NCBI RefSeq assembly: GCF_019097595.1
Contig: NC_080722.1
Span: 15,787,630 to 15,851,629 of the forward strand
Length of the DNA stretch: 64,000 nt
Source: Hemibagrus wyckioides
Lineage: Eukaryota; Chordata; Actinopteri; Siluriformes; Bagridae
Direction of reading: 5' to 3'
Shown: one piece after another, positions 12,151 to 43,560 of the stretch
Position numbering within the stretch: the first letter of the stretch is position 1
Layout: every line of letters starts with the position of its first letter
Notes under the pieces: model-generated
The model's database searches: none
Told to the model about the DNA's origin: nothing
The model's input: the letters and a program-made list of their open reading frames with translations, nothing else
Translations under genes and position numbers: made by a program

Positions 12151-12689
12151 CTTGCAATTATGTATACTGAATAGTAAATATTGAGATATCTTTGATGCAA
12201 CCCTCACCTATGATGCTATAACTGACTCTCAGTGAATCTGTCATAGGATCTCAGCATCCATGGAGCTTTACCAGTGGTGCATCTGCTGCCTTTTATGGAC
12301 ATTTTCACACAGGCTGCGCTGTCCACTGAAAAGAGTTTGCATTAAATGAACATCTAAAATATCAAACATATTTGATATTTTGATTCACTAATATGAAATC
12401 GAACGTCACCAAGAGTGATAATTGTATAGACACATTGGTATTATAAGGTATTGATGAAATTTTGCAGGAAGCCATGGTGCTCATGTAGTCTATCACCTTT
12501 AGTGTAGAGGTGTCTAAAAAATGTTGTGATAAATAAAATATGTGCAGTAGTCTATTATAAAACTCTGAAATTAGCCTGTACAAGAATAAAAAAAAAAATA
12601 CACAAAATGGAAATTACAGATCAAATTAAGCCAGACGTCAAAGCAATATACAAACACTTTTTGTCAGAAGGCCACGATTTTTACATAAA

Positions 12690-12905
12690 TATTATTCATT
12701 CACACACTTTCAGTAACCGCTTTATCTGCATTCACACTGGTTCTAGAAATTATCCAGGGAACACTGTTTGCAAAGCAGGAATACAGCCTGAATCGGACAC
12801 CGGACTACTGCAGGGTGCCCATCCACCTTCTGACATGTTTTGAGAGGAATCTGGACAGCCTTGAAGGAAACCCATGGAGACATGAGGGAAGTATGCACAG
12901 AAACT
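12690..12905 (-). repeat. SINE-like interspersed repeat, reverse orientation
   Basis: The phrase TTTCAGTAACCGCTTTATC near 12708 and GAAACTCCACACAG near 12900 are typical of the same teleost repeat seen in forward direction at 5715-5865 and 13660-13920. It is diverged and non-coding. Confidence 0.6.
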
Positions 12906-13039
12906 CCACACAGATGTTAACTACAGCTCAGGAATAGTTTTTCCAAATCCATGCACATATGTTATAATCTCGGGTAATAATCGATGAATTCAGTGAAAGT
13001 TTCCCCATTCTGAGAACTGTTGTTAGCACTTTCCAGCAT

Positions 13040-13450
13040 GAATAATAAGGGTTGGGTTGAACAGCACAGTGCTACAGTGGGTAGAGCTGCAGCCTCACAG
13101 CTCCAGGGTGCAGGTGCACAGGAAGATGTTTACAGTATGGGGTGGATACCAGAAAATACCTCTAGGTGTAAATAAATAAGTGTGTGTGTGCGTGTGTGTG
13201 TGTGTGTGTGTACTGAAGGTGAATGGATGAATGAATGCCCAGGTGTTTATTTGTCATTGTGGGATCTGCTAAGTTTCCATGTTCTACCTTAAGCTTGTTA
13301 TTGAGTTTATGTGCTTGTTCTCTCTCCCCATATTTCTTCTCACTGTCCAAATGAACATGCAACTAAATGTGTGTGTGTGTGTGTGTGTGAGGTTGGGTGG
13401 GCTGATAGGCTGCTGTAAATCCATGCCTTGTGTTCCTAGGAAATTTAGTC
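13040..13450 (+). repeat. SINE-like repeat interrupted by TG microsatellites
   Basis: The head CAGTGGGTAGAGCTGCAGCC and following CTCACAGCTCCAGGGT match the tRNA-like start of a common fish SINE-type element. Two TG runs (about 13181-13211 and 13370-13390) break it up, and GGTTGGGTGGGCTGATAGG follows. Confidence 0.5.
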
Positions 13451-13659
13451 CGTAGAAATTTAGTATGGACCTAGAACTAAATACTAATAAAAGTACAACT
13501 TAAAAATCAGAAAATAAGCATGCTTATCCAATAGCTGCAAAGAATGGGAACATTTTTAATTAGTTTGTAGAAACATTTTGGATTGTGAATTCTGAAGCTA
13601 ACAAGAACTAGAGGACACTTTTGTCCGTTTCGTCAGTACAGTAGATTGTGTCTAGTTGT

Positions 13660-13922
13660 TCATGGCACAGGGCATCATGGTAGTGCTGCTTCACAGGGCC
13701 TGAGCTAGAGTTTCAATCAGTGCTGAGTTTTGCATATTCCCCTGTAGGTTTCCTTCCTCGCAGATGGACTGAGTCTAAATTGTCACTAGATGTGACTGTT
13801 TGCGCGTGATGGCCTTCAGTGGACAGGCATCTTGTACAGGGTGTATTCCCACCTCATGTGGATCTACCATCACCCTGACAAAGATGGGTTACTGAACTGA
13901 TGAATGAATGAATGAATGAATG
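13660..13922 (+). repeat. SINE-like repeat with GAAT tail
   Basis: A head-like part (GGTAGTGCTGCTTCACAGGG), a body (GTACAGGGTGTATTCCCACC) and a tail (GATGGGTTACTGAACTGATG) end in a GAAT microsatellite, the usual 3' end of this repeat family in fishes. Confidence 0.65.
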
Positions 13923-14242
13923 ATCGTTTATGGCACTTTTGGCTTTCCAAACTGATAGCGCAGGGCTGTGCGCGTGGGGGCGCGCTGAGCCATGCAGATG
14001 TGTCGCAGATTTTAAAAGTCACTGTGCGCACAGAAAGATCTAGTACGAGGAAATGGGACGTTGAAAAGCGTTGAAAACTGAAGCCAAAGCAAAACTGCGA
14101 AGAAAACAGTAGGACAGAAGGAGGAGGACATCACCGATTCCTCTCATCTACACTCACTTTAACGAGCAAAGCGCACTTCCAAATACATATACACAGCCCC
14201 AGGGTTATTTATTCAAATATATTAAAAAGCGCAAATAATCCC

Positions 14243-16613
14243 ATGGAACTGTCAGCAATCGGAGAACAAGTGTTTGCTGTGGAATCGATCATAAAGAAAA
14301 GAGTGAGGAAGGTAAGGGAGGCACAGCGTGAGCTACAGTGAATGTTGTTGGTCTTGTTGTTTTTGCAGAAGTGTCCGGTTCATTTTTGCGATCTGAGCAT
14401 TTTAAGCAGCTAAGTGTTTACATCATTAACATGACACCATGCACAAGGAGGGCGGGGAGCCCAGCGATCGCTTCCCCAACGTGACTGAACAGAGCGATGA
14501 GGAAAGGGAAACAAATGTGTGTAGCATGTTATGAAACCAGTTAGTGTGATCCGATCCAAATCTTTTTCATCCGCCGTGCTCCAGAGTGACACAAACTGCT
14601 ACGCAGTATCCTCAAACAGCGATAACTGGGCTGAAGTTAAACGACATGTTGTTATGGGATTACTCATATAAGTCTTACTGATGTGGTGGCCTACTTTCTA
14701 TACCTTATTAGAAATGTTTTTATATTTTGATATTATACTGCGCAGATAGTGTTGATGGCAATGACGGGGCTTGAGCGATGCGATGCGATGCGCGTGCACT
14801 GACCCTCTCTGATATACGGATATAACCTGATAAAGGGATTTAAAGCATTTAAGTCACTTAAGATTTCACACGCCAAATGCAGCCAGTCCGATTCTCTTTT
14901 AAAGCGCAACTTAATGGCAGTCTCCGTGGACATGCACTCTGAAGCTTGCCTGTAGTTCCCAGTATGTGCGTCACTGTGTTTTGACTACAATGTAATTAAA
15001 CAGGAGCTTTTGGGGTCGTCCCTCCAGTGTTTCTTTATACGTCATGCAACATTACGTCATGCCAACTAAAGAACATAACAGCATTAACTTTGTTTTATGT
15101 TACAGGGGCATGTGGAATATTTACTAAAATGGAAGGGGTGGCCCCCAAAGTAAGTATGTAAATGCCAATTTTGGATTGAAAACGTTCAATCCAATAATCT
15201 GATTATGTTATTTATAGCTTTTCGTATGACACCTATCAAATAATTAATAAATCAATTAATCAATACTGAATTTGCAGGTACAGCACTTGGGAACCCGAGG
15301 AGCATATCCTGGATCCCCGGCTTGTTCTAGCATTTGAAGAGAAGTGAGCTTTGTTATATTCAGGAAGCAGTATACTAACTAATTCAAATAAATACTAACT
15401 AAATTATGTTTCTAAAATCTCATTTCCTCTTTGCAATAGAGAACATAAGGACAGAGCAGTGGGTTGGCGTAAGAGAGGACCTAAACCGAAAAGACTTCTT
15501 GTGCAGGTAATGCCTGGCATGTCCTACCATTTCATATCTTCTTATTTACTGTACCATCCTAGCATCATGCATTATGCTGTACAGTTTCTTACTTCTAATC
15601 TCTACCCAAAGGGCATTTACTCAATGGATCTCCGCAGTGCACACAAAGCAGCAGAGAAGTCTCCAGGGCATCTGCACCTGGCCCTTACACACCCCCTTGA
15701 TCCACAGACTGGACATGCAGCGCAGAAATTCTGTTCCAAAGAAAGTGATGTATATCATCAACTAGTTCATCAAAAAAGAAAGAAGAGAAAGCTCGAAGGG
15801 CCTACAGTGGAAGACTGGGAGGAGTTGGAGAATGACGACAACTATGAAGAGGAGGTTATAAGACAGGAAGAGACTGGCAGGGCCACTCTAAACAGTGAGT
15901 GTGTTAGGCATGGAAAGTACCAGAACAGTACACTTCTCAATCAGGGCTCATTGTTTCTAAATGAACAGATGGGTTTGTGTAGTGGGCATTTTCCACATTA
16001 GATTTTTTTAAAAACTGTAGTGCAAATCTGTTAATAAAAAATGGAAAGCTTTTGTTTTCTTTTTCTACAGAAAGTGAAAGCATCAGCAACAACCTCTTGA
16101 ACAGCCATAATGGTTTCTTTTCTTTCCTGTCAGACTGACTTCATTTTTATTGTGTTGTATGTGCATCTTTTAAATCACAGTCATCAGCTGAGATTTCTAA
16201 GATGTATGAGGCTACATGTGAGCTATCTTCAGCCCTTCTATGAATGTGCCACCCTGCCAAACATCCCTGCCATGTTATTTTAATGAAAAATGTTGCCCCA
16301 TACTTTGCCTTTGCAAAAAATATTTGTACAGTGTTTACCTTAGAGAATTGCTATCTAAAGAACTCTCTCTCTCCCTCTTTCTCTCTCTCTTATTCTCTCT
16401 CTTTCAAAATAAGGCAATGTGGACATAGAGGATTGGAGTCCAGTAACTGGATCAGAGGAAATGACAGTGTCTCCAGTGTGTGAGGAATGGAGGCCAGTTA
16501 TGGGTCCAGAGGAGGTAACTGTGACAGATGTCACCATCAATTCACTGACAGTTACTTTTAGAGAGGCTTTGGTTGCTAAAGGCTTCTTTAGAAGCTGGGA
16601 ACTGGAACTGTAA
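14243..16613 (+). CDS. cbx7: Chromobox protein homolog 7 (Polycomb PRC1 subunit)
   Basis: Six coding exons: 14243-14311, 15106-15149, 15278-15343, 15440-15506, 15612-15894, 16414-16613; 729 nt, 242 aa (human 251). The chromodomain fills residues 8-62, and the aromatic cage for trimethyl-lysine is intact (F11, W32, W35, with E43 nearby). An AT-hook-like KRGPKPKRLL follows (71-80), then the conserved YSMDLRSAHK motif. The C-terminal Polycomb box (VTVTDVTINSLTVTFREA...GFFR) that binds RING1 is complete. MELSAIGEQVFAVESI and the C-box ending point to CBX7 rather than CBX6 or CBX8. The middle is acidic and diverged. The last exon carries an internal 54-bp duplication. A possible alternative end exon lies at 16071-16138. 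Confidence 0.95.
16071..16138 (+). other. cbx7: Possible alternative terminal exon of cbx7
   Basis: A strong polypyrimidine tract and CTACAG end at 16070. Joined to the phase-1 end of the exon at 15894, the frame stays open for 22 codons and stops at 16136-16138. The product would lack the Polycomb box. Splicing here is only suggested by the acceptor; no transcript evidence is available. Confidence 0.25.
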
Positions 16614-17360
16614 TACAGAAACATGATAAAGTATGAAGATGTCACGTGAGACCGAAGGTGGGAGACGTGAAACGTGAGACTTTCATCGAATGCACTACAT
16701 GTATTGAGGTTTTACATAATTCTTTCTACTGGCATTTTTTTAACATTTTATGGTAAATTGATGAGTAGTAGAGCAAACATCCTCAGCATGAGAAGTCTCC
16801 ACTTCATGCTCAGCTTGGTTCAATTCACTGTTATTTGTATAGAACTTTAAACAATGGACATTGTCACAAAGCATCTTTACAGAAATATATAAATGCAGTA
16901 TATACATTTTAAATGTAGAAATACATCCCTAATGAGCAAGCCAGAGATGTCAGACGATATAAAGAAGAAAACTTGATGGGAACCAGACTGAAAAGGGAAC
17001 CCGTCCTCATCTGGGTGATGCAGGATAGTGCAATTATAAATAAATCCCTTCTATAACTATGTACTATATGGTCAAAAACTGCAGTTGTGTAACCAGGAAA
17101 TTCATTCTAGTTTTAACATGAAGTCTGTTTGCTAGTCTGTCATGCTAAATGTATATAAACAATTGCTATCAATGAAGCAGTTGCAAATTTCAAAAATGCA
17201 GTTTTATATTTGAAGCCTGTGAGTGAATAGAAAAGATACCAAAATTACGTATACTCACATTGTACTGCTACTTGAAGGCGTGTTTATTTAAGTACATGTA
17301 AAGGTACACTTTAGCTGTACATAGCCTTATTTGTAACTTGAAATCAGTAAATAAAATTGC
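16614..17360 (+). other. cbx7: cbx7 3' UTR region with AATAAA at 17350-17355
   Basis: Non-coding sequence after the stop. An interspersed fish repeat (TTCACTGTTATTTGTATAG..., about 16815-17045) is inserted. The canonical AATAAA at 17350-17355 is the first good polyadenylation signal. Confidence 0.5.
16815..17045 (+). repeat. Interspersed fish repeat (non-coding)
   Basis: Phrases such as ACAATGGACATTGTCACAAA, CCCTAATGAGCAAGCCAGAG and CCTCATCTGGGTGATGCAGG belong to a repeat that is very common in otophysan fish DNA. Its class cannot be decided from this diverged copy. Confidence 0.55.
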
Positions 17361-19380
17361 TTAGCACAGAAGACATCAGCAAAGAAGGGGCTCTCGTGTG
17401 CACACTTTTATTAGTTTAAACAAAAATAATCATTTTTTAGGAAACTGTAAATGAATTATTTAATGAAATGATTAGCATCGTCCCATTTATATGAAATGAT
17501 TAGTGCTGATGTCACAGCAACAGGACATATCTGTTGGGGTTTTGGGTACCTCTGACAGAAATATGTCATTGCAAACAAGAATATTATAACTTCAGATGTG
17601 CTGTGCACCCCCTTCTCTTAATCATTAATCATGACGAGCCAATCCACATTTATGTAGTATTTAAGTATCCAAAACTTGGAGGATGCAGTTCTATTGTCCC
17701 GTTCATAAACTCCTTAGAATTATCTTCTATAGTGTTATTTTAATACATACATTTTCAAGTGTTCAGTGCTGTTTTACAAAAATAAGAGCAGAAGTGAAAG
17801 ATCACTCAGAAGGTGGCAGCACAGGTAAATTCTGCTGTCAGCATCACATGCTCTGTGCCAGAACTGAAAGTGAAAAAATAATAACAGCATGGTCAGTGGA
17901 TCTCTCGAAATGTTGTAGTGGGGCTCATGACCACTTAAGGCTGATTACCACTATGCTATACTTCCCTTCATATTTGAGACTGTTGTCATGTCCGAAAGCA
18001 GTTTTATATCAAACTCTACTGCTACCCCTTTTTGATTTCCAGATTTAAGATTATTCCTTTTAGCTTGACCACTAATATACCCTTTTAATGCTTCTGATTC
18101 AACCTTGACTTCATAGCACTTTATTAATAGTAGTTTCCTATGGCTATGCCAAATCTGACTAATAAAACTTAACAAAAAAGATGCCCAATAAATTATTACT
18201 TAAATAAAGTTGTGAAATATTTGGATCCAGTGTTATTAAAGTAAAATGAGTCAATTAAAAAAAGTTTTTAAAATAACATTCAGCTTTTACAAGTACATGA
18301 GTACAGTACTCTTAAACATGTACCAATGGCAGTTATGGTAAAAATGGTCATTTATAAAACTTATTACACTTCAGAGTTTACTCTAGTGGTCATAGTATTT
18401 TGTTTTTTCCTGTTTTTACCTGTTGAATTTTATTTTATTTTATTTTATTTTTTTTATTGTTCAGCCATTTATTTCTGGGGAACTGTCCAGATTTGAATGA
18501 GCACCTATATGTTCCATATTGTGAATAGTTATAGCCTTATGCAATAATCCACTATATACAAAGGGGTCTTTACAATTGTTTATCTTAACCATCACACCAT
18601 AAAGGTACTGAAGCTGAAGCATCATAAACTAAATTCCTATATGTCATGCTTATCTGCAAATGTTGTGTACTGCACAATAGAAAATGTGTAGTCCGAGCAT
18701 TGTTATGATCCAATAGATGTGTGAAAGCTTACTGTAGTCTATTTTGAGTAGAAAACAGTAGCACCAGCTAAAGTTGACCTGTGAAATGTTTTACCAGCAG
18801 CATAATGTTGTTGCTCAGTAACCATATTCTTGTGCAGACGTTTGTGACTGATTGGCTTCAACGCGTCTGACAGTACCTAAGCTGTCACGGATAGAATGAT
18901 CCTGTTTACACCTGGCTATTTGATGTGCTGTGTATGTATTGCATACTAACAAGATTTTAATCTCATGCATTTACATTAGTTACACTGATTCTCTCAGTGG
19001 CATTTTTAAAGGTGTCAACATGCATAATTTGGCACGGGTATAACTTTAGATATGCCACAATATAATATCATGGTACAATATTTTAAAAGAATAAATTATG
19101 ATAAGGAGTGATATAGGAACTTATAACAATGTGGTTTAATTGTGCCTGGTATTTGCAGCAAAGGCCTGCTCTGTCCCCAGAATTGATCATTTCCCTGTAC
19201 CATCATGGCCTGAATTGTTTTATTCTTCTTATATCACAACAGTTCACCAACAATTACAATTTTTATTTATTAACGAATTATATTTGATTTAAATATCTTT
19301 ATTTGTTCTTTATTTGTAGCTATAACAGCTATTACTTCACTTTCTCTTATAGTTAATAAGGCATGTGTATGTTGTATGTA

Positions 19381-20128
19381 TACACTGATCAGCCATAATT
19401 ATGACCACCTGCCTAATATTGTGTTGGTCCCCCTTTTGCTGCCCTGACCCATCAAGGCATGGACTCCACTAGATCCATGAAGGTGTGCTGTGGTATCTGG
19501 CACTGAGATGTTAGCAGAAGATCCTTTAAGTCCTCTAAGTTGCAAGGTGGGGCCTCCATGGATCAGACTTGTTTGTCCAGCACATCCCACAGATGCTCGA
19601 TTGTACTGACATCTGGAGAATTTGAAGGCCAAATCAACACCTCAAAATCGTTGTTGTACTCCACCAGCTTGCCTTCTTCCCATAGTGCATCCTGGTGCCA
19701 CGTGTTCCCCAGGTAAGCGAGGCACACGCTCCACGAGTTTTAATAGAAAATTGTGATTCATCAGACCAGGCCTCCTTCTTCCATTGCTCCATGGGCCAGT
19801 TCTGATGCTCACGTGCCCATTGTTGCTGCTTTTAGCAGTGCACAGGGGTCAGCATGGGCACCCCGACTGGTCTGCGGCTATGCAGCCCCATACGCAAAAC
19901 AAACTGTGATGCACTGTGTATTCTGACTCCTTTCTATCAGAACCAGCATTAACTTCTTCAGCAATTTGAGCAACAGTAGCTCATCTGTTGGACCAGAACA
20001 CACGGGCCAGCCTTCGCCCCCTACGAGCCTTGGCCACCCATGACCCTGTCGCCGGTTCATGATGAGGAGATAATCAATGTTATTCACCTCACCGGTCAGT
20101 GCTCATAATGTTATGCCGGATCAGTGTA
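19381..20128 (-). mobile_element. Degenerate Tc1-like transposon, reverse orientation
   Basis: The ends TACACTGATCAGCCATAATT (19381) and the inverse at 20128 (GGATCAGTGTA) are diverged terminal repeats of the same family as the element at 6192-6709. The minus strand still shows transposase pieces: the region near 19900-20060 matches the second helix-turn-helix, and that near 19430-19580 the C-terminal end (frame-shifted). About 750 bp remain, so half of the gene is lost. It cannot be functional. Confidence 0.85.
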
Positions 20129-20149
20129 TGTATGTTCTGTGTCCTATGG

Positions 20150-20245
20150 GATATGGTAGCTTATTGGCTAAGGTGCTGGACTACAGCCTGGAAGGTTGCA
20201 TGTTTGAATCCAAGGTCCACCAAGTTGAAACCATTGAACAAAAAA
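20150..20245 (+). repeat. tRNA-like SINE fragment
   Basis: GGCTAAGGTGCTGGACTACA followed after tRNA-like spacing by GTTTGAATCCAAGGTCCACC resembles the A and B boxes of tRNA-derived SINEs. It lies directly after the Tc1 fossil. No cloverleaf can be drawn. Confidence 0.45.
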
Positions 20246-21141
20246 CAACAGCTTTACCTCATACAATCTGATTGGAGAAATCAGAATTAATATACTATCA
20301 TTGAATATATTGCCATTTTTGGTACAGAAATGAAACCCTGCGACAAACTTGTGTGCTCCATGTTCCATTTAAAGTACAAACAATTAGTTTGGAACTCACC
20401 CATTGCTGAGAAATTAACTGAATATCTATTTTATAAAGCATCTGGATCTTTTTCTGCTTCAATCTATTGTTATAATCTAAGTTATGCCACTGCACATGAA
20501 ATAACTGGTTAAATGGGGTCAAAATTTTCAGTTCCCTCTGAAACATATTTACGCATCGTATTGACTGTTTCCAGAACCAGAATCACTTCTGTGTCCAACA
20601 ATTTCCTTTTTTTTATTTAAGGTTCTCAAGTTTCACACAAACTTTCACACATCATTGAAGCGTGTGTGTGTTCTGGTTGTCAACATTTCTTCCAGCCTGT
20701 GATGTCATGCCATTTCTACTGTTGTGAACATACATTGAGTCATAGTATGAGAGATACTACACTCACTCATGGTACAGCCTTGTTTAACCAATTCAGTATT
20801 TAACTCCAAATCAATAGCCTACAAAATAAAAACCGTCAGTCCACAGTTTTTCCATGCTAGTGAAAAAACTTACTGATTCTGTAATTATTGAATATTTTTC
20901 AAAAACAAAAAATTGTTGTTCCCTTAACATTTTGTTTCATTATTATGGTATACATTAGATGTCATGACAATATGGTAACTCCCAACACCTTTTGCAGCAG
21001 AAATTTGCACTACCTCTACATTGACTTACATAGTTTTTATAGCAGCACTTTGTAGCATCCATTGTTCCACTTAGCCAGTGACTGCAAGTCAAATGCCTGC
21101 CTCTGTGTAATCTTTGGTATTCAATGTAATGTAATACTGTG

Positions 21142-21173
<32 letters not shown>

Positions 21174-22525
21174 AAGTTGAGTTCATTAACCCTACACTGT
21201 ATTTTTTCATGACTTATAAATGTATAATTGAGCATAGTGTTTAGGGAAGGAAACATTTTGTACTTTTCTTATAATAAATGGTAAAAAGGTACTCAAACTA
21301 TTCAGATATTTACAGAAAACCTGGTGTTGTGATGCCAGAATACATGGCAGTATTTGTACATTAGAGATGTGCTTTTATATTGTAATAAAGTTAAATGTGA
21401 GAAATCAATGCTTCCCCCCCCACACTGGATATACTCTTTAAGCATGTTTTGTACAGCTTAGTGAAAGTACCCCAAGAGTACAGTAAGAAAACCCTAAAAA
21501 AAGTAAAACCACCAAACGTGATTTCCATTGGTACAAACATACTTTAATATACAATTAAATAATTGAAAAAAAAAAAAAAAAATCTAATCACAAAAATAAC
21601 TTAAAAAATTATTGAAACCAGAGCATCAAATATTTTTTGCTGCTCTCAGCAAGCACCAAAAAGTGTTAGCAAGAAAAAAAGTGGTCAAAACTTTAACAAA
21701 TCATATGGTCTTTGTCCAGTCCACATCTTTCCTCCTCCTCCTCCTCCTCCTCAACAGATTAATAAAAAAGAAAAGAAAAGAAAAGGGGGAAAAAAATCCA
21801 CACAAAAAAACCCAGAACAAAAATGCTTTTACTATGTTTTGTACAGTGGATCATTATGTATATATTCATATATGCATGTATAAGACATTTAATCAAAACA
21901 ACATTTCTCAGCAGTCCCCAAGTGGGATGTATAAGGTATGACAGTGTCATTTTGCATCACCATTACATCTTTCAAAAATTGTAATTTATCAGCTCCTGTT
22001 GCTTCAAGTTTTTTTTCTTCCAAAATTAAATTAAATAATATCTCTCTCTCTATATATATGTATATATATATATATATATAATTATAAAAAAGACAAATAT
22101 TTTTCTAATTTTATAAAATAAGTCTCACACCATATTGCCACTGTTCAGGTCATGTCGTGCTAACTTTACCAGTTAAACTTGTGAAGAATTGGAAACCAGG
22201 AAATTAGAATAGGGTTGCTGTCTTTCATATTCTTTTTAACTGTCTTTTACTATCTAAAACGGACAGTAGGTGCCCTCCACAGTGTTTGTGTGCAACGTAA
22301 AGACAAAGTGAACCAGCAGTGCCTTGTTAGTACACACTCATCATTTTCTATAAAAATAAAAATAAAATAATAATATTGGTCTGACAAACAACCCAACCCA
22401 TAGCAAAACTTCATACTGAGCCTACTTGCTCCAAGCTGCCCTAAAGGCTCAACTCCCTTGAGCTTAAATCAGAAGGAAACATAAATACAAAATTGTAGGA
22501 CTTGACTGTCCAGTTCCATACACAT

Positions 22526-22531
22526 TTTATT
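22526..22531 (-). other. ep300: Candidate ep300 polyadenylation signal
   Basis: TTTATT on the plus strand reads AATAAA on the ep300 strand, about 1.03 kb after the stop codon, a 3' UTR length similar to mammalian EP300. Another AATAAA only about 150 bp after the stop (23405-23410) is an alternative. Confidence 0.35.
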
Positions 22532-22534
22532 ACA

Positions 22535-22561
22535 AAAAAAAAAAAAAAAAAAAAAAAAAAA
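22535..22561. repeat. Poly(A) tract
   Basis: A run of A residues on the plus strand in the presumed 3' UTR region of ep300. On the ep300 strand it is poly(T) and lies just upstream of an AATAAA (22526-22531 complement). Confidence 0.9.
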
Positions 22562-23556
22562 GAAGTACTGAAGTCCAGAATTTCTTTACACAGTAGGAAA
22601 AAGATGATTTAAAATCCCAAAGGTCTGAGCATCAAAATGGGGAGAAGTCAGGAAAATAGTTCCTTCCTGGACAGAGAGGAGGAGTGAGGACATCAAGTCA
22701 GTCAAATGGCAAAAGAGCATCAAGATTGCTTCCTTGAGAAATCAAAGTTCCCTCATCAGAGTTTAAGCTTCATGGTAGAAATGACTGCACTGTGTCCTAT
22801 GGTTATAGCACATATGTAGTGTCAGCAGTTCTAGTACCATTCCAACTATAAAAACACGAAATGAAAGAATGTAATACACATTCAAATGACTGGGTCTATG
22901 GTATCGGGAAAACCATGACATGCATCGAATGACAAACTTATTCCATGCAATCTGTCATCGGGGGGGAAAAGGGACACTGCGTTTTTCACGCATATAAAGT
23001 TATCCATTTCTTGCTTGGTTCTGCAAACAGAAACGCATACATTACAAAAGCAGAACATGCCAATAGTGGTCCAGTCAGGGCCACTATAAGGATTTAATAT
23101 GAATACAAGAATGAAGGCAAGAAACAACTGCTGATGGTAGTTAACACTTTCAAAAATGGGCACAATATTTGAATGTGTATGGAGGAAAAACAACAAGGAT
23201 TTAAATGTTTTAACATGTTTTTCTCTTTAATTTTATGCATTTAAAATCTTAAAAAAATATTTATAAAAAGGCAGTCATCCCCAAAAATAGTACTTGTCAA
23301 ATACCAAGGAGAATATTCCCATTCTTTCACCCAGAACCCTTTGAACAGAATTGGCTAAAAATATATATGCATATATTAACAGCAATAACTTACCATTCAT
23401 TTAATTTATTAATTTGCTCATTTAATGTAGTATCTCCCATAGGAAGGTGTAGTCTTTTCATTTACATCAAAAATATTAAATAATAACACTAATGAGAGCA
23501 ACAGTAAATTTAAAAATTGCAACCCATTCCTGTTAAGTGTTTTGAGGACTGTAATG

Positions 23557-42383
<18,827 letters not shown>

Positions 42384-42780
42384 ATTTTTACCAATAAAAA
42401 AAATATATATATCCACAAAAATAGGCGTCGTCGCCTATTAGCAATCCTCGTCTTTTTCGTCGCCTTCAAAATCCGACTTTTCCCCCTCCTTTTTAGGGAC
42501 GAAGGAGGGGAAAGTCCCGTGTACAAAATACTCCTCTTTCCTGGGTTCGCCTCTCGATTTCAGCTTCAGCGTATCAGCCCCCTCCCCAGCGCGAGCTTTC
42601 TTCTTTATAAATTTGTACGAGCGGAGGAGGAGGAGGAGGAAGAGGAGGAAGAGGAGGGGGAGTCGGCTTCAGACCATCAAAAGACACACGTACTACTAGC
42701 CCCTGACCCTCTCATAAACAGTAAACAGACCTGTTTCCTCATTTTGTTCGTATTCCTTGTTAGAAGGCAGTTTTAAGAGT
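42384..42780 (-). promoter_or_regulatory. ep300: ep300 5' UTR and promoter region
   Basis: Upstream of the start codon the sequence is CpG-containing and bears a purine-rich GGA tract (42621-42660), typical of the long GC-rich 5' leader and CpG promoter of vertebrate EP300. Transcription start cannot be fixed. On the other strand, the next gene (l3mbtl2) starts 7.5 kb away. Confidence 0.5.
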
Positions 42781-43329
42781 TTTGGGCAGCGCGCGACGAT
42801 AATATGACGTCCACTTCACCTAATTATAAGATAAAATATTAATCCCATAACACTGTTTAATTTTTGAATTATTATTATTACTGATGTTTATTTTTGTTTA
42901 TTTTAATTTTTTTTATAACATGGCGCGCTGGTCAGTATGTCGGTTGTCTGTAAGTCAAGAAAATGTCTTGAAACTCAGAAATAAAATGTTTTGTTTTCCA
43001 CAGTCAAGGTGCTTGTGTTTCATGCAGGGACTTGCAGTCGTTCTGAAAGTCTGGTCTGGGTACCCCAAGTTATTATAACTGTTAGCATCAAAATTATTAT
43101 ATATTTATTACTGAGTTCTTATAGTTATTAGCCTGTATGAATGGCTTTTAAAGCAGTGTTCTTTGGATGCATTAAATAGAAAAAATAATGTATATATTTC
43201 AATAGTTAGATTATATTCATAATAGAAATCAGTACTGTGGGGGTCTGTATATATTTAACTTTTAAGGGGGACCCTGGCCGCCGAAAAGTGTGGGTAAACT
43301 TCCATTTATTCTTTTAGCTTGACCCACTA

Positions 43330-43560
43330 AGATTAGTTGTCTTTATTTGTCACCAATACATTGCTGTACATATCCCATCCTTGGCAGTTGGTGTAAGAGC
43401 ACAGGGTCAGTTATGATACAGTGCCCCTGTACCCAGGTGGGTTAAGGGCCTTGCTCAAGGGCTCAACACTGCCAGCTTGGCAGTGCTGGGGCTTGAACCC
43501 CAATCTCCTGGGCAACATGCCAGAGCCTTAACCACTTTAGCTACCACTCCCAACTAGCAG
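43330..43560 (-). repeat. tRNA-related interspersed repeat
   Basis: TTAAGGGCCTTGCTCAAGGG, GGCAGTGCTGGGGCTTGAAC and GCCTTAACCACT are phrases of a widespread teleost repeat. The reverse strand holds A- and B-box-like motifs (GTGGTTAAGGCTCTGG, GGTTCAAGCCCC), so it is probably tRNA-derived. Confidence 0.6.

Larger units (their letters stand above)
11151..14242. other. josd1-cbx7 intergenic region with repeats; cbx7 promoter at right end
   Basis: No coding signal was found. Contents: a tRNA-like SINE fragment in reverse (about 12055-12150), a reverse SINE-like copy (12690-12905), further SINE-like pieces (13040-13450, 13660-13920) and short TG and GAAT microsatellites. From about 13960 the sequence becomes CpG-rich and leads into the cbx7 5' UTR. 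Confidence 0.65.
17361..22520. other. cbx7-ep300 intergenic region
   Basis: About 5 kb of AT-rich DNA without supported coding exons. It holds a Tc1 fossil (19381-20128), a tRNA-like SINE piece (about 20150-20240), a TTTTA run (18424-18450), short TA/CA runs (21137-21172), a TCC run (21728-21752) and a TC/TA run (22038-22080). The right-hand 1-2 kb may belong to the ep300 3' UTR. Confidence 0.65.

Noticed and set aside
17683..18048. 121-aa open frame on the plus strand after cbx7
   Set aside because: AT-rich chance frame without a domain or codon bias.
43330..43560. tRNA gene candidates in SINE-like repeats (also 12055-12150 and 20150-20245)
   Set aside because: A- and B-box-like motifs are present, but the stems do not pair and there is no TTTT stop; treated as SINE-type repeats.
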